Origin: Lysobacter sp. FW306-1B-D06B
Lineage (GTDB): Bacteria > Pseudomonadota > Gammaproteobacteria > Xanthomonadales > Xanthomonadaceae
Length of the DNA stretch: 64,000 nucleotides
Reading direction: 5' to 3'
Assembly (NCBI RefSeq): GCF_038446665.1
Contig: NZ_CP151802.1
Location: 2,170,001-2,234,000, forward strand
In this document: piece after piece, positions 56,051 through 64,000 of the stretch
How positions within the stretch are numbered: the stretch's first letter is position 1
Layout of the letters: every line of letters begins with the position of its first letter
Notes under the pieces: model-generated
Told to the model about the DNA's origin: nothing
Databases searched by the model: none
What the model saw: the letters and a program-made list of their open reading frames with translations, nothing else
Made by a program: the position numbers and the translations under genes

Positions 56051-57391
56051 TCAATTGCCGTCGCCGGCGGTTGGGGCGCAGGACACGGTCCCGGGCGCGA
56101 CGAGGCCATCGCGATGCCAGCTCAGCCGTGCGCCGCGTGCGCGCAGCCATGCGTCGAAGGCGGCGGAATGGGCCACGTCGCCCGCGGCGAGAAGTTCGCC
56201 GTCCGCATCGCTCAACAACGGCAAGCGTTCGCGCTCCCAGGGCGGCACGCCGAGTTCCTGCAGGACGTGCTTGAGCGCGTGCGAATGCGTGCGGCCGGCG
56301 CGCAGCAGCCGCTCGCCGCCGCGACGTGCGTGCACGGTCAGGGGCGCGTCGAACGCCGCCGCGCCTTCCAGCGCCAGCGTGCCGCCGTGCGGCAGCGCGA
56401 GCGGCGCGCGTCCGTCCCATTGCGCGCGCCAGTCCACGTCCAGCGAAGGGCGCGCGGTTTCCACGTGCAGCAGGTCGCGCCATGCGCGCACCACGGCGCC
56501 TTGCCAATGGAACGCGGGCTCGGCGTCGGCGCGTGCGGCGAGGATCTCCCGCTCGATGCGTTCGATCCCGTTCGCCGGCAGTGGCGGCAGGTCGAGTTCA
56601 TTAATCCAGCGGCGCAGCACCCGCGCGCGGCGCGCATCGGGCAGGGCGAGCAGGCGCGTGCGCGACAGGCAGTGCGGATCGGCCGTGGCGACATCGGCGA
56701 GCGCGATCGCGTCGCCATCGTCCAGCAGATCGTTCGCCTGTCCGCACAGCGCCGCCGAGCGCGCCAGCGCATCGCCTGCATGCGGCCAGCGCTCGCGCAG
56801 CAGCGGCAGCACGCGCTGGCGGAGGAAGTTGCGGTCGAAGGCGGTGTCGGCGTTGCTGGGGTCGTCGATCCATTCCAGCGCGTGCGAACGCGCGTAGGCG
56901 AGGAGCGTGTCGCGGTCGATGTCGAGCAGCGGCCGCCACAGCCGACCCGGCCCGAACGCCCGCCAGCGCCGCATCGCCGCCAATCCGTCCGGCCCGGAGG
57001 CACGCAGGGCGCGCAGCAGGAAGGTCTCGGCCTGGTCGTCGCGGTGATGCGCCAGCGCCAGCACCTCGCCGGACGCGAGGGCCTGCGCGAACGCCGCATG
57101 CCGCGCCGCACGCGCGGCCGCCTCGGGGCCGTCGCCGGCCGCCACGACGTTCACACGGATCACCGCCAGCGGAACGTTCAATGACGCGCAGGCCCGTTCG
57201 CAGCGAGTCGCCCAGCGGTCGGCGTCGGCGTGCAGGCCGTGGTGCACGTGGATCGCCCGCAGCCCCGACGCGGGACGTTCGGCGGCCAGCAGGTGCAGCA
57301 GCGCGGTCGAATCCAGGCCGCCGCTGAATCCCACGCACAGCGGCGCGGAGGGACGGTCGTGCAAGGCCTGGGCGAGCGTGGAGGCGGGCAT
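56051..57391 (-). CDS. tilS: tRNA(Ile)-lysidine synthase
   Basis: 446 residues from ATG 57391. The PP-loop ATPase motif SGGLDS (23-28) is intact, followed by [34 protein letters not shown] and [18 protein letters not shown], all TilS signatures; the C-terminal domain is present ([33 protein letters not shown]). It lysidinylates C34 of tRNA-Ile2 so that AUA is read as isoleucine. First gene of the minus-strand tilS-xseB-ispA operon; in many relatives it lies near accA, here one gene away. Confidence 0.96.
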   Translation of the reverse strand: MPASTLAQALHDRPSAPLCVGFSGGLDSTALLHLLAAERPASGLRAIHVHHGLHADADRWATRCERACASLNVPLAVIRVNVVAAGDGPEAAARAARHAAFAQALASGEVLALAHHRDDQAETFLLRALRASGPDGLAAMRRWRAFGPGRLWRPLLDIDRDTLLAYARSHALEWIDDPSNADTAFDRNFLRQRVLPLLRERWPHAGDALARSAALCGQANDLLDDGDAIALADVATADPHCLSRTRLLALPDARRARVLRRWINELDLPPLPANGIERIEREILAARADAEPAFHWQGAVVRAWRDLLHVETARPSLDVDWRAQWDGRAPLALPHGGTLALEGAAAFDAPLTVHARRGGERLLRAGRTHSHALKHVLQELGVPPWERERLPLLSDADGELLAAGDVAHSAAFDAWLRARGARLSWHRDGLVAPGTVSCAPTAGDGN

Positions 57392-57503
57392 CGCGCGATG
57401 GTGCCACGGCGGTGGAATGCAGCAACCCATCGATGGGGCTGCGGCCGGCGCCGCGCGGCCGCACCATTTGGCTGTCCCCGCAATCGCCTTACAGGAGTCC
57501 GCC

Positions 57504-58565
57504 GTGGCCCGGCTCTTCGCCCCGCTCGAACAGCGCTCGCTCACCTTGCGCAATCGCCTCGTGGTGGCGCCGATGTGCCAGTACTCCGCGGTCGATGGCG
57601 TCCCGAACGACTGGCACCTGGTGCACCTGGGCAGCCGTGCCGTCGGCGGCGCCGGCGCGATCATCGCCGAAGCCACCGCGGTGTCCGCGCAGGGGCGCAT
57701 CTCGCCCTCCGACACCGGCCTGTGGAACGACGGCCAGGCCGAGGCGTGGTCGCGCATCGTGCGCTTCGTCGCGTGCCAGGGCACGGTGCCGGGCATCCAG
57801 CTCGCGCATGCCGGGCGCAAGGCCAGCGTCGCGCCGCCGTGGCTGGGCGGGATCGCGGTGACGCCGCAGGACGGCGGCTGGACGCCGGTGGCGCCCTCGG
57901 GCGTCGCCTTCAGCGAAACCTCGCCGCTGCCGCGCGCGCTGCACGAAAGCGAGTTGAAGAACGTGGTCGACGACTTCGCCTGCGCCGCCTGGCGCGCGAA
58001 GGCAGCCGGCTTCCAGCTGGCGGAGATCCACGCCGCGCACGGTTACCTGCTGCACCAGTTCCTGTCGCCGCTGTCGAACCACCGCAACGACGAGTACGGC
58101 GGCTCGTTCGACAACCGCATCCGCCTGCTGCTGGAAGTGATCGACGCCGTGCGCAAGGTCTGGCCCGAACGGCTGCCGCTGTGGCTGCGTTTGTCGGCGA
58201 CGGACTGGGCCGAGGGCGGTTGGGACATCGAACAGAGCGTGGAGCTGGCGCGCATCGTGAAGTCGCGCGGGATCGACCTCATCGACGTCTCCAGCGGCGG
58301 GCTGATGCACGGCGCGAAGATCCCGCTGTCGCCGGGTTACCAGGTGCCGTTCGCCTCACGCATCCGCAATGAAGCTGGAATCGCAACCGGCGCAGTCGGG
58401 CTCATCACCAAGCCCGAGCACGCCGAAGCCATCGTCGAGAACGACGAGGCGGACGTGGTGCTGTTCGCGCGCGAACTGCTGCGCGATCCGTATTTCCCGC
58501 GTCGCGCGGCGAGGGAGCTGTCAGGCGAGTTGCATGCGCCGGAGCAGTATTTGCGGGCGTGGTGA
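57504..58565 (+). CDS. NADH:flavin oxidoreductase, old yellow enzyme family (YqjM-like)
   Basis: 353 residues from a GTG with AGGAG 6 nt upstream. OYE signatures: PMCQYSAVDGVPNDWHLVHLGSRA at the N terminus, QLAHAGRKAS with the FMN-contacting histidine region, and AEIHAAHGYLLHQFLSPLSNHR followed by NDEYGGSFDNR. Such enzymes use FMN and NAD(P)H to reduce activated alkenes. Cys of PMCQYS and the QYS start favour the YqjM (thermophilic-like) subgroup. Divergent from tilS and separated from it by about 110 nt. Confidence 0.9.
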   Translation: MARLFAPLEQRSLTLRNRLVVAPMCQYSAVDGVPNDWHLVHLGSRAVGGAGAIIAEATAVSAQGRISPSDTGLWNDGQAEAWSRIVRFVACQGTVPGIQLAHAGRKASVAPPWLGGIAVTPQDGGWTPVAPSGVAFSETSPLPRALHESELKNVVDDFACAAWRAKAAGFQLAEIHAAHGYLLHQFLSPLSNHRNDEYGGSFDNRIRLLLEVIDAVRKVWPERLPLWLRLSATDWAEGGWDIEQSVELARIVKSRGIDLIDVSSGGLMHGAKIPLSPGYQVPFASRIRNEAGIATGAVGLITKPEHAEAIVENDEADVVLFARELLRDPYFPRRAARELSGELHAPEQYLRAW

Positions 58566-59005
58566 TCCGTGCCCGTGGCCTGGCCGTTCAAATCAACGTC
58601 ATCCCCGCGAAGGCGGGGACCTAGGCGTTAGCGCATGGGCACTCTCTTTCGAGTGAGCTGCCTTCACCGTCATTCCCGCGAACGCGGGAATCCAGGGACT
58701 TTTCAGGCTCTATCTGCTGCATGTCAGCCGCGGCAAGCCCTTAGCTGTTGTCGTTCAAGCGCAATCGGGAAAGCGTGGAACGTCCCTGGATTCCCGCGTT
58801 CGCGGGAATGACGGTGAGGCAGTTCACCCGAGACGGAGTGCCCCCGAGCTACGGGCCTGGGTCCCGGCCTTCGCCGGGATGACGATGAGGGTCGTTCATC
58901 CGAAAGGAGTGCCCCCGAGTTACGGGCCTGGGTCCCGGCCTTCGCCGGGATGACGGCGTTCGGTACGACCGTGTGTCGTAGCGATCGCCGTCCGCTCGAT
59001 CGACC
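58566..59005. repeat. REP-rich intergenic region
   Basis: 440 nt between the OYE gene and accA, without a gene. It carries a CGTCATCCCCGCGAAGGCGG element (58597), an inverted pair CATTCCCGCGAACGCGGGAA (about 58670) and TTCCCGCGTTCGCGGGAATG (about 58791), and two near-identical 71-nt tandem units (from 58835 and 58906) each ending in GGTCCCGGCCTTCGCCGGGA. The densest repeat patch of the window. Confidence 0.85.
58835..58955. repeat. tandem direct repeat, period 71 nt, containing a REP-like palindrome
   Basis: GGAGTGCCCCCGAG then (CT or TT) ACGGGCCTGGGTCCCGG recurs at 58835 and 58906, each followed by CCTTCGCCGGGATGACG. The two copies differ at only a few positions, so the duplication is recent. 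Confidence 0.8.
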
Positions 59006-59965
59006 TTACGCCGCCTCGTACGCCCCATACCCGCGCAGACGCCGATAGCGCCGCTCGAGCAACTCTTCCACCGGCAACTGCTCCAGTGCGTCGAGTTCAT
59101 TGAGCAGCACGGCCTTCAGGCGCGTGGCCATCTGCTTGGGATTGCGGTGCGCGCCGCCGATGGGCTCGCGCACGATCTTGTCGACCAGGCCCAGGCCGAG
59201 CAGGCGCTTGGCGGTGAGGCCGAGCTGTTCCGCGGCGTCCTTGGCCTTGCCCGCGTCCTTCCACAGGATCGAAGCGCAGCCTTCGGGCGAGATCACCGAG
59301 TAGGTGCTGTATTCCAGCATCATCGTGCGATCGCCCACGCCGATCGCGAGTGCGCCGCCGGAGCCGCCTTCGCCGATCACCGTGCAGATCACCGGCACCT
59401 TCAGCTCGCTCATCTCCAGCAGGTTGCGCGCGATGGCCTCGGACTGGCCGCGCTCCTCCGCGCCGACGCCCGGGTACGCGCCCGGGGTGTCGATGAAGGT
59501 GAGGATGGGCAGGCGGAAGCGCTCGGCCAGCTTCATCAGGCGCAGCGCCTTGCGGTAGCCCTCCGGACGCGGCATGCCGAAGTTGCGCTTGATCTTGCTC
59601 TTGGTGTCGCGGCCCTTCTGGTGGCCGATGATCACCACGCTGCGGCCGTTGATGCGGCCCAGGCCGCCGACGATGGCGGCGTCGTCGGAATACGCGCGAT
59701 CGCCGGCGAGTTCCTGGAACTCGTCGCACATCACGCGGATGTAATCGTTGGTGTACGGGCGCGCCGGATGGCGGGCCAGCTGCGACACCTGCCAGGGCGA
59801 GAGGTCGCGGAAGATCTGCGCGGTGCGGATACGCAGCTTGTCCTGCAGCGCATGCACTTCGGCGTCCACGTCCACCGCCGGGGCATTGCTGGCGTGGCGC
59901 AGCTCCTGGATCTTGGCTTCCAGGTCGGCGATGGGCTGCTCGAAGTCGAGGTAGTTCGGATTCAT
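59006..59965 (-). CDS. accA: acetyl-CoA carboxylase carboxyltransferase alpha subunit
   Basis: 319 residues, the normal length. Family signature is clear from the N terminus ([22 protein letters not shown]) through [51 protein letters not shown] and [20 protein letters not shown]. With AccD it transfers carboxyl from biotin to acetyl-CoA, the first step of fatty-acid synthesis. In close relatives accA follows dnaE directly; here a GH31 gene on the opposite strand lies between them. Confidence 0.97.
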   Translation of the reverse strand: MNPNYLDFEQPIADLEAKIQELRHASNAPAVDVDAEVHALQDKLRIRTAQIFRDLSPWQVSQLARHPARPYTNDYIRVMCDEFQELAGDRAYSDDAAIVGGLGRINGRSVVIIGHQKGRDTKSKIKRNFGMPRPEGYRKALRLMKLAERFRLPILTFIDTPGAYPGVGAEERGQSEAIARNLLEMSELKVPVICTVIGEGGSGGALAIGVGDRTMMLEYSTYSVISPEGCASILWKDAGKAKDAAEQLGLTAKRLLGLGLVDKIVREPIGGAHRNPKQMATRLKAVLLNELDALEQLPVEELLERRYRRLRGYGAYEAA

Positions 59966-60138
59966 GCGGGGGCCGTTGGCCGGAAACGGCCGACAGTCTA
60001 GCCGAGGCCGGGTGACCGTACCGAGAGGTGTGTTTGCAGTACGGAATCGGCACTGAAAACGACTTCATGGCCTCCACGGGCCGCACGGTGCCGGGCCCGT
60101 GCTTGAATCCGGCCAGGGACTCGAACGGGGATCGTCGG

Positions 60139-62595
60139 ATGAAGGCATGGGGATGGGCGGCCTGCGCGCTGCTGGCGTGGGGGCTGGTCGGGCCGGTCCA
60201 GGCCGCCGGCTGGCGCCACCTGGGCGATGCGGGGAAGGTCGAGCGTCGCGCGGACGGGGTGATCGTCCACAGCGGGCCGGCCCGGTTGCAGGTGAGCGCC
60301 CACGCGCCCGGCGTGTTCCGCGTGCGCCTGGCGCCGGAAGGGCGCTTCGAGGGCGATGCCTCCTGGGCCGTCGTCCAGGCCGCCGCGCCACCGGCCGTTG
60401 CGGTGCAGGAAACACGCCAGGCCGTTCGCATCGAAGCGGGCGAAGTCGTCGCGATCGTGCACCGATCGCCCTTGCGCGTGGACTTCGTGGATCGCGACGG
60501 GCGCCCGTTGCTCGCCGATGAAGCCCAGCTGCCGATGGCGTGGATGCCCACCGCGCACGGCACGCGCGTGCGCGCATGGAAATCCATGCCGAACGACGAG
60601 CACTACTACGGCCTGGGCGACAAGGCCGGCCCGCTGGACCGCCGCGGCCGCGCCTTCGCGATGTGGAACGTCGATGCCTACGCCTGGCAGGGCTACAGCG
60701 ACCCGCTGTACAAGTCGATCCCGTTCTTCATCGGCCTGCGCGGCGGCGTGGCGTATGGCGTGTTCTTCGACAACACCCACCGCAGCAGCTTCGATTTCGG
60801 CAAGGAGTCGGACGCCTTCTTCAGCTTCGGCGCCGAAGGCGGCGCGCTGGACTACTACGTCATCGCCGGCCCGCAGCCGGCGCAGGTGATCGAACGCTAC
60901 ACCGCGCTCACCGGACGCACGCCGCTGCCGCCGCTGTGGTCGCTGGGATTCCAGCAATCGCGCTACAGCTACAACCCCGAGTCGAAGGTGCGCGAGATTG
61001 CCAAGCAACTGCGCGAGCACCGCATCCCCAGCGACGCGATCTACCTCGACATCGACTACCAGCAAGGCTACGCGCCGTTCACCGTCGACCGCGCGCAGTT
61101 CCCGCACTTCCCGGACATGATCGCCGACCTGCGCAAGCAAGGCCTGCGCACGGTGCTCATCACCGACCTGCACATCAAGCACGATCCGGGGAAAGGCTAC
61201 GGCGCGTTCGATTCCGGCATGGCGGCCGATGCCTTCATCCGCAAGCCGGACGGCTCGCTCTACATCGGCGAGGTGTGGCCGGGCGATGCGGTGTTCCCGG
61301 ATTTCACGCTGACGCGCGTGCGCGACTGGTGGGGCGGGCTGTACCGCGATTTCGCGTCGATGGGCGCGGCCGGTTACTGGAACGACATGAACGAGCCGTC
61401 GGTGTTCAAGGTGCCCGGCAACACGATGTCGCTCGATGCCGTGCACCGCATGGACGACGGCACGGCTCGCGACCACCGCGCGATCCACAACGTGTACGGC
61501 ATGCTCAATGCGCGCGCGACGTATGAAGGTCTGTTGAAGCTGCAACCGGCGCAGCGGCCGTTCGTGCTCACTCGCGCGGCGTACGCGGGCGCGCAGCGTT
61601 ACGCGGCAACGTGGACCGGCGACAACACCGCCAGCTGGCACCACCTCGCGCAGAGCACGCCGAACCTGATGAGTCTGGGCCTGTCCGGCATGGCGCTGGC
61701 GGGCGACGACGTTGGCGGTTTCATCGGCTCGCCGCCGCCGGACCTGCTGACGCGCTGGTTCCAGCTGGGCGCGTTCAATCCCGTATTCCGCAACCACGCC
61801 GCCACCGACACGCGCCCGCACGAAGCCTGGGTCGACGGCCCGAAGCACGAAACGCTGCGGCGCGATGCGATCGAACTGCGCTATCGCCTGATGCCCTACC
61901 TCTACACCGCGGCCGAAGAGAACGCGCGTACGGGCATGCCGATCATGCGGCCGGTGTTCCTGGCTTATCCGAAGGCCGACGCGTTCTACGGCAACGATCG
62001 CGACTTCCTGTTCGGCGGCGATCTGTTCGTCTCGCCGGTCGTCGACGAACGCCTGGATGCGCATGTGGTGTCGTTGCCGCCGGGTGCATGGTATGCGTTC
62101 GGCACCTCGCAGCGGTTCGTCGCGACGAAGGAACCGATCAAGATCGACCCACGCCCTTCGAGCACGCCGCTGTATGCGCGTGCCGGCGCGATCATTCCGA
62201 TGCAGCCGCTGGTCCAGCACACCGGCGAAACGCCGCAGGGGCCGCTGGAACTGCAGGTCTACCTGCCCGATGCCGGCGCGCAGGATTGCCGCGGCACGCT
62301 GTACCAGGACGACGGCGAGAGCTTCGCGTACCGCGACGGCGCGTTGCTGCGCGTGGCGTACGAATGCGAGGTCGGTGCAGGCTCGTTCGTGCTGCGTTCG
62401 CGCGTATCGAATGATGGCTTCGCGCCGTGGTGGCGCGAGGCGAGGGTGACGCTGTTCGGTGTAGAGCGTCGCCCGGTGGACGTGCGCGTGGAGGGGCGTT
62501 CGCTGTCGAAGTGGACGTTCGATGCGCGTGCGAAGACGGTGGTGTTCGACGTGGTTGAAGCGAAGCGTGATTGGGGTGTCGAGGTGGTGTTCTGA
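60139..62595 (+). CDS. exported GH31 family alpha-glucosidase/alpha-xylosidase-like glycosidase
   Basis: 818 residues from ATG 60139, chosen for the signal peptide (KAWGWAACALLAWGLVGPVQA); the longer opening runs into accA's upstream. GH31 landmarks: DEHYYGLGDKAGPLDRRG, nucleophile Asp416 in YWNDMNEPSVF and acid/base Asp495 in WTGDNTASW, then GLSGMALAGDDVGGF. GH31 enzymes cut alpha-linked glucose or xylose from glycan ends; the exact specificity cannot be read. Periplasmic or secreted. It lies between accA and dnaE, flanked on its right by repeat elements. Confidence 0.92.
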   Translation: MKAWGWAACALLAWGLVGPVQAAGWRHLGDAGKVERRADGVIVHSGPARLQVSAHAPGVFRVRLAPEGRFEGDASWAVVQAAAPPAVAVQETRQAVRIEAGEVVAIVHRSPLRVDFVDRDGRPLLADEAQLPMAWMPTAHGTRVRAWKSMPNDEHYYGLGDKAGPLDRRGRAFAMWNVDAYAWQGYSDPLYKSIPFFIGLRGGVAYGVFFDNTHRSSFDFGKESDAFFSFGAEGGALDYYVIAGPQPAQVIERYTALTGRTPLPPLWSLGFQQSRYSYNPESKVREIAKQLREHRIPSDAIYLDIDYQQGYAPFTVDRAQFPHFPDMIADLRKQGLRTVLITDLHIKHDPGKGYGAFDSGMAADAFIRKPDGSLYIGEVWPGDAVFPDFTLTRVRDWWGGLYRDFASMGAAGYWNDMNEPSVFKVPGNTMSLDAVHRMDDGTARDHRAIHNVYGMLNARATYEGLLKLQPAQRPFVLTRAAYAGAQRYAATWTGDNTASWHHLAQSTPNLMSLGLSGMALAGDDVGGFIGSPPPDLLTRWFQLGAFNPVFRNHAATDTRPHEAWVDGPKHETLRRDAIELRYRLMPYLYTAAEENARTGMPIMRPVFLAYPKADAFYGNDRDFLFGGDLFVSPVVDERLDAHVVSLPPGAWYAFGTSQRFVATKEPIKIDPRPSSTPLYARAGAIIPMQPLVQHTGETPQGPLELQVYLPDAGAQDCRGTLYQDDGESFAYRDGALLRVAYECEVGAGSFVLRSRVSNDGFAPWWREARVTLFGVERRPVDVRVEGRSLSKWTFDARAKTVVFDVVEAKRDWGVEVVF

Positions 62596-62610
62596 TGCTC
62601 AAGGTCGTCC

Positions 62611-62688
62611 CGTAGCCCGGGTAAGCGAAGCGCACCCGGGGCACGCGCGCCCGGCTTCCCGGGTGCGCTTCGCTTACCCGGGCTACGG
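62611..62688. repeat. long palindromic element, GTAGCCCGGGTAAGCG type
   Basis: Arms CGTAGCCCGGGTAAGCGAAG (from 62611, continuing CGCACCCGGG) and CCCGGGTGCGCTTCGCTTAC (62658-62677, continuing CCGGGCTACGG) pair along their length. A second copy is at 25436-25516. Confidence 0.82.
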
Positions 62689-62723
62689 CGCTGCATCGTC
62701 ATCCCAGCGAACGGATGCTGCAT

Positions 62724-62824
62724 CGTCGTCCCGGCGAAGGCCGGGACCCAGGTCCACAACCTGCGGGCACTCCCGTTGCGGAAACCCACCTCACCGTCAT
62801 TCCCGCGAAGGCGGGAATGACGGT
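62724..62824. repeat. two REP-like palindromes
   Basis: CGTCGTCCCGGCGAAGGCCG continuing GGACCCAGG (62724-62752), and ACCGTCATTCCCGCGAAGGC continuing GGGAATGACGGT (62793-62824), a near-perfect palindrome of 32 nt. Together with the element at 62611 they fill the gap between the GH31 gene and dnaE. Confidence 0.78.
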
Positions 62825-62888
62825 GAGGTAGTTCACGCGAAAGGGATGCCCTTGCGTTACGGGCCTTGGCCGCGTCGCGGCTACTCGC

Positions 62889-64000
62889 TCAATTCGCCCA
62901 GGGCTTCGACAGCGCCAGCTTCACCGCACGCACGCCCGGCGTCGCGCGCAGGCGCGAAGGCAGTTCCGCGTCGATGCGGATCGATTGCGTACCGTTGAGG
63001 TCCAGCGAACCGGCCGCGCCGCGGCGCACCAGCAGATCCATGCGGATCGGCGTGGAACCGGGGCGGAAGGAGGACAGCAGCGCATCCACGCGCTGCATCG
63101 TGCCCGCCTCGCGCAGGTCCAGTCGCAGCGAGAGGCGCTGCGCGTGCTTCTCGCAGATCTGCTCGAAACTCCACGCACGCGCGGCGCGCAGCGCGAAGCC
63201 GCCGCTGAAGCTGTCCTCGCGCAGTCCGCCCTGGATCACCAGCAGGCGGTCGCGCACCAGCAGCGATGCGAATTCGGTGTAGGTCTCGGAGAAGAACGCG
63301 CATTCCAGGCGGCCGCGACCGTCCTCGATCTGCACGAACATCTGGCTGTCGCCCTTCTTGCGCAGGCCGACGACGAGGCCGGCGACCACCGTCTCCACTT
63401 CCTGACGCCAGCCGCGCTGTTCGGGGCGGTTCTCCCAGATCTTCTCCAGCGCACTGAGGTCGTTGCCGATCAACCCGCGCACTTCATCGCGATACGGATC
63501 GAACGGGTGGCCGCTGAGGTAATGCCCCAGCGTTTCGCGCTCGCCGTGCAGGATCTGCGTGAGCGGCCACTCGTCGGTTTCCGGCAGGTCCAGATGCAGC
63601 GCGGGCGTGGAGGCTTCGGAGCCGCCGAACAGCGACACCTGACCGGCCTCGCGCTCCTTCGCCAGCTGGTCGGTGGCCTTGAGCACTTCCGGCAGCTGCA
63701 GCATCAGACTTGCGCGGTTCTTGCCGAGCTTGTCGAGCGCGCCCGCATGCGTCAGCGCTTCCAGCGCGCGGCGGTTGAGCTTGCCGCTGTCCACGCGCTT
63801 GCAGAAATCCAGCAGCGCATCGAACGGACCGGCGCGGCGCGCTTCCACGATCGCCTCGCAGGCGCCGCGACCGACGCCCTTCACCGCGCCCAGGCCGTAG
63901 CGGATCGTGGTGGCGTCCTTGGCTTCGAACATGTACGCCGAGGCATCCACGTCCGGCGGCAGCACGGTCAGGCCCATCACGCGGCATTCGTCGAGGAACG
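62889..64000 (-). CDS. dnaE: DNA polymerase III alpha subunit, C-terminal part (5' end outside the window)
   Basis: The last 369 residues of the replicative polymerase; the start and the catalytic polymerase domain lie to the right of the window. Visible are the helix-hairpin-helix part (RYGLGAVKGVGRGACEAIVEAR), the tail of the fingers region (LNRRALEALTHAGALDKLG), the beta-clamp-binding stretch QVSLFGG, and the OB-fold and C-terminal domain (VAGLVVGLRKKGDSQMFVQIEDGRGRLE). The stop codon is TGA at 62889-62891. Family identification is certain. Confidence 0.96.
   Translation of the reverse strand, partial: FLDECRVMGLTVLPPDVDASAYMFEAKDATTIRYGLGAVKGVGRGACEAIVEARRAGPFDALLDFCKRVDSGKLNRRALEALTHAGALDKLGKNRASLMLQLPEVLKATDQLAKEREAGQVSLFGGSEASTPALHLDLPETDEWPLTQILHGERETLGHYLSGHPFDPYRDEVRGLIGNDLSALEKIWENRPEQRGWRQEVETVVAGLVVGLRKKGDSQMFVQIEDGRGRLECAFFSETYTEFASLLVRDRLLVIQGGLREDSFSGGFALRAARAWSFEQICEKHAQRLSLRLDLREAGTMQRVDALLSSFRPGSTPIRMDLLVRRGAAGSLDLNGTQSIRIDAELPSRLRATPGVRAVKLALSKPWAN

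Noticed and set aside
58566..59005. CRISPR array
   Set aside because: The repeats are palindromes of unequal spacing and orientation and the tandem pair has only two units; no cas genes are present.
59998..62220. 740-residue minus-strand frame opposite the GH31 gene
   Set aside because: The plus strand has both GH31 catalytic aspartates and a signal peptide; the antisense frame is a shadow.

Overview
The window is about 64 kb of high-GC chromosomal DNA from a gammaproteobacterium, most likely a Lysobacter-like member of the Xanthomonadaceae. Three things point there. The block leuS-lptE-holA-nadD-rsfS ... rlmH ... maf-rng-yhdP-tldD-darP-pmbA is a gammaproteobacterial backbone. Secreted and periplasmic hydrolases are abundant: an M13 metallopeptidase, two DUF885 metallopeptidases, a prolyl-aminopeptidase-like hydrolase, a secreted GH31 and a secreted amidohydrolase. 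Many gaps carry REP-like palindromes. The assignment rests on gene content and order only. I saw no rRNA, tRNA, CRISPR array, insertion sequence, integrase or phage gene.

Left part, 1-12.6 kb: a lipoprotein M13 peptidase cut by the window edge; an exported SMP-30/NHL-type propeller; an exported alpha/beta hydrolase; a thioredoxin-like protein; a small membrane protein; a beta-CASP metallo-beta-lactamase-fold protein; a KefB/KefC-type cation/proton antiporter broken by one missing base; a RhlE-type DEAD-box helicase with a clear terminator; a two-gene L,D-transpeptidase/SnoaL-like unit; and a FkbM-like methyltransferase. Middle part, 12.6-28.5 kb: a 1081-residue membrane-anchored TPR protein that I cannot assign, a second L,D-transpeptidase, tandem DUF885 lipoprotein/exported peptidases, a queuosine-precursor transporter, a DUF502 protein, a Ser/Thr kinase fused to a formylglycine-synthase-like (SUMF1) domain, a DUF4442 thioesterase-like protein, a YbbN/CnoX-type thioredoxin, a DUF998 membrane protein and an exported amidohydrolase.

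Conserved core, 28.6-54.1 kb: leuS, then lptE-holA-nadD-rsfS as a tight cluster ending at a terminator. Two accessory inserts interrupt the core. One, between rsfS and rlmH, holds an oxidoreductase/DoxX-like/DUF2269 cassette and a Tat-exported PhoX-type protein. The other, between rlmH and maf, holds a type V autotransporter, a TonB-family protein and a SIMPL-domain protein. The core resumes with maf-rng (overlapping), yhdP, tldD, darP (yjgA) and pmbA.

Right part, 54.1-64 kb: a DUF4870 membrane protein, a minus-strand tilS-xseB-ispA operon, an OYE-type flavin oxidoreductase, accA, a secreted GH31 glycosidase placed between accA and dnaE, and the 3' part of dnaE running off the right edge. The gaps at 51.8, 54.7, 58.6-58.95 and 62.6-62.8 kb are packed with palindromic REP-like elements. 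Similar elements occur at 18.9, 21.0, 25.4 and 34.5 kb, and a cluster of four perfect hairpins follows leuS.
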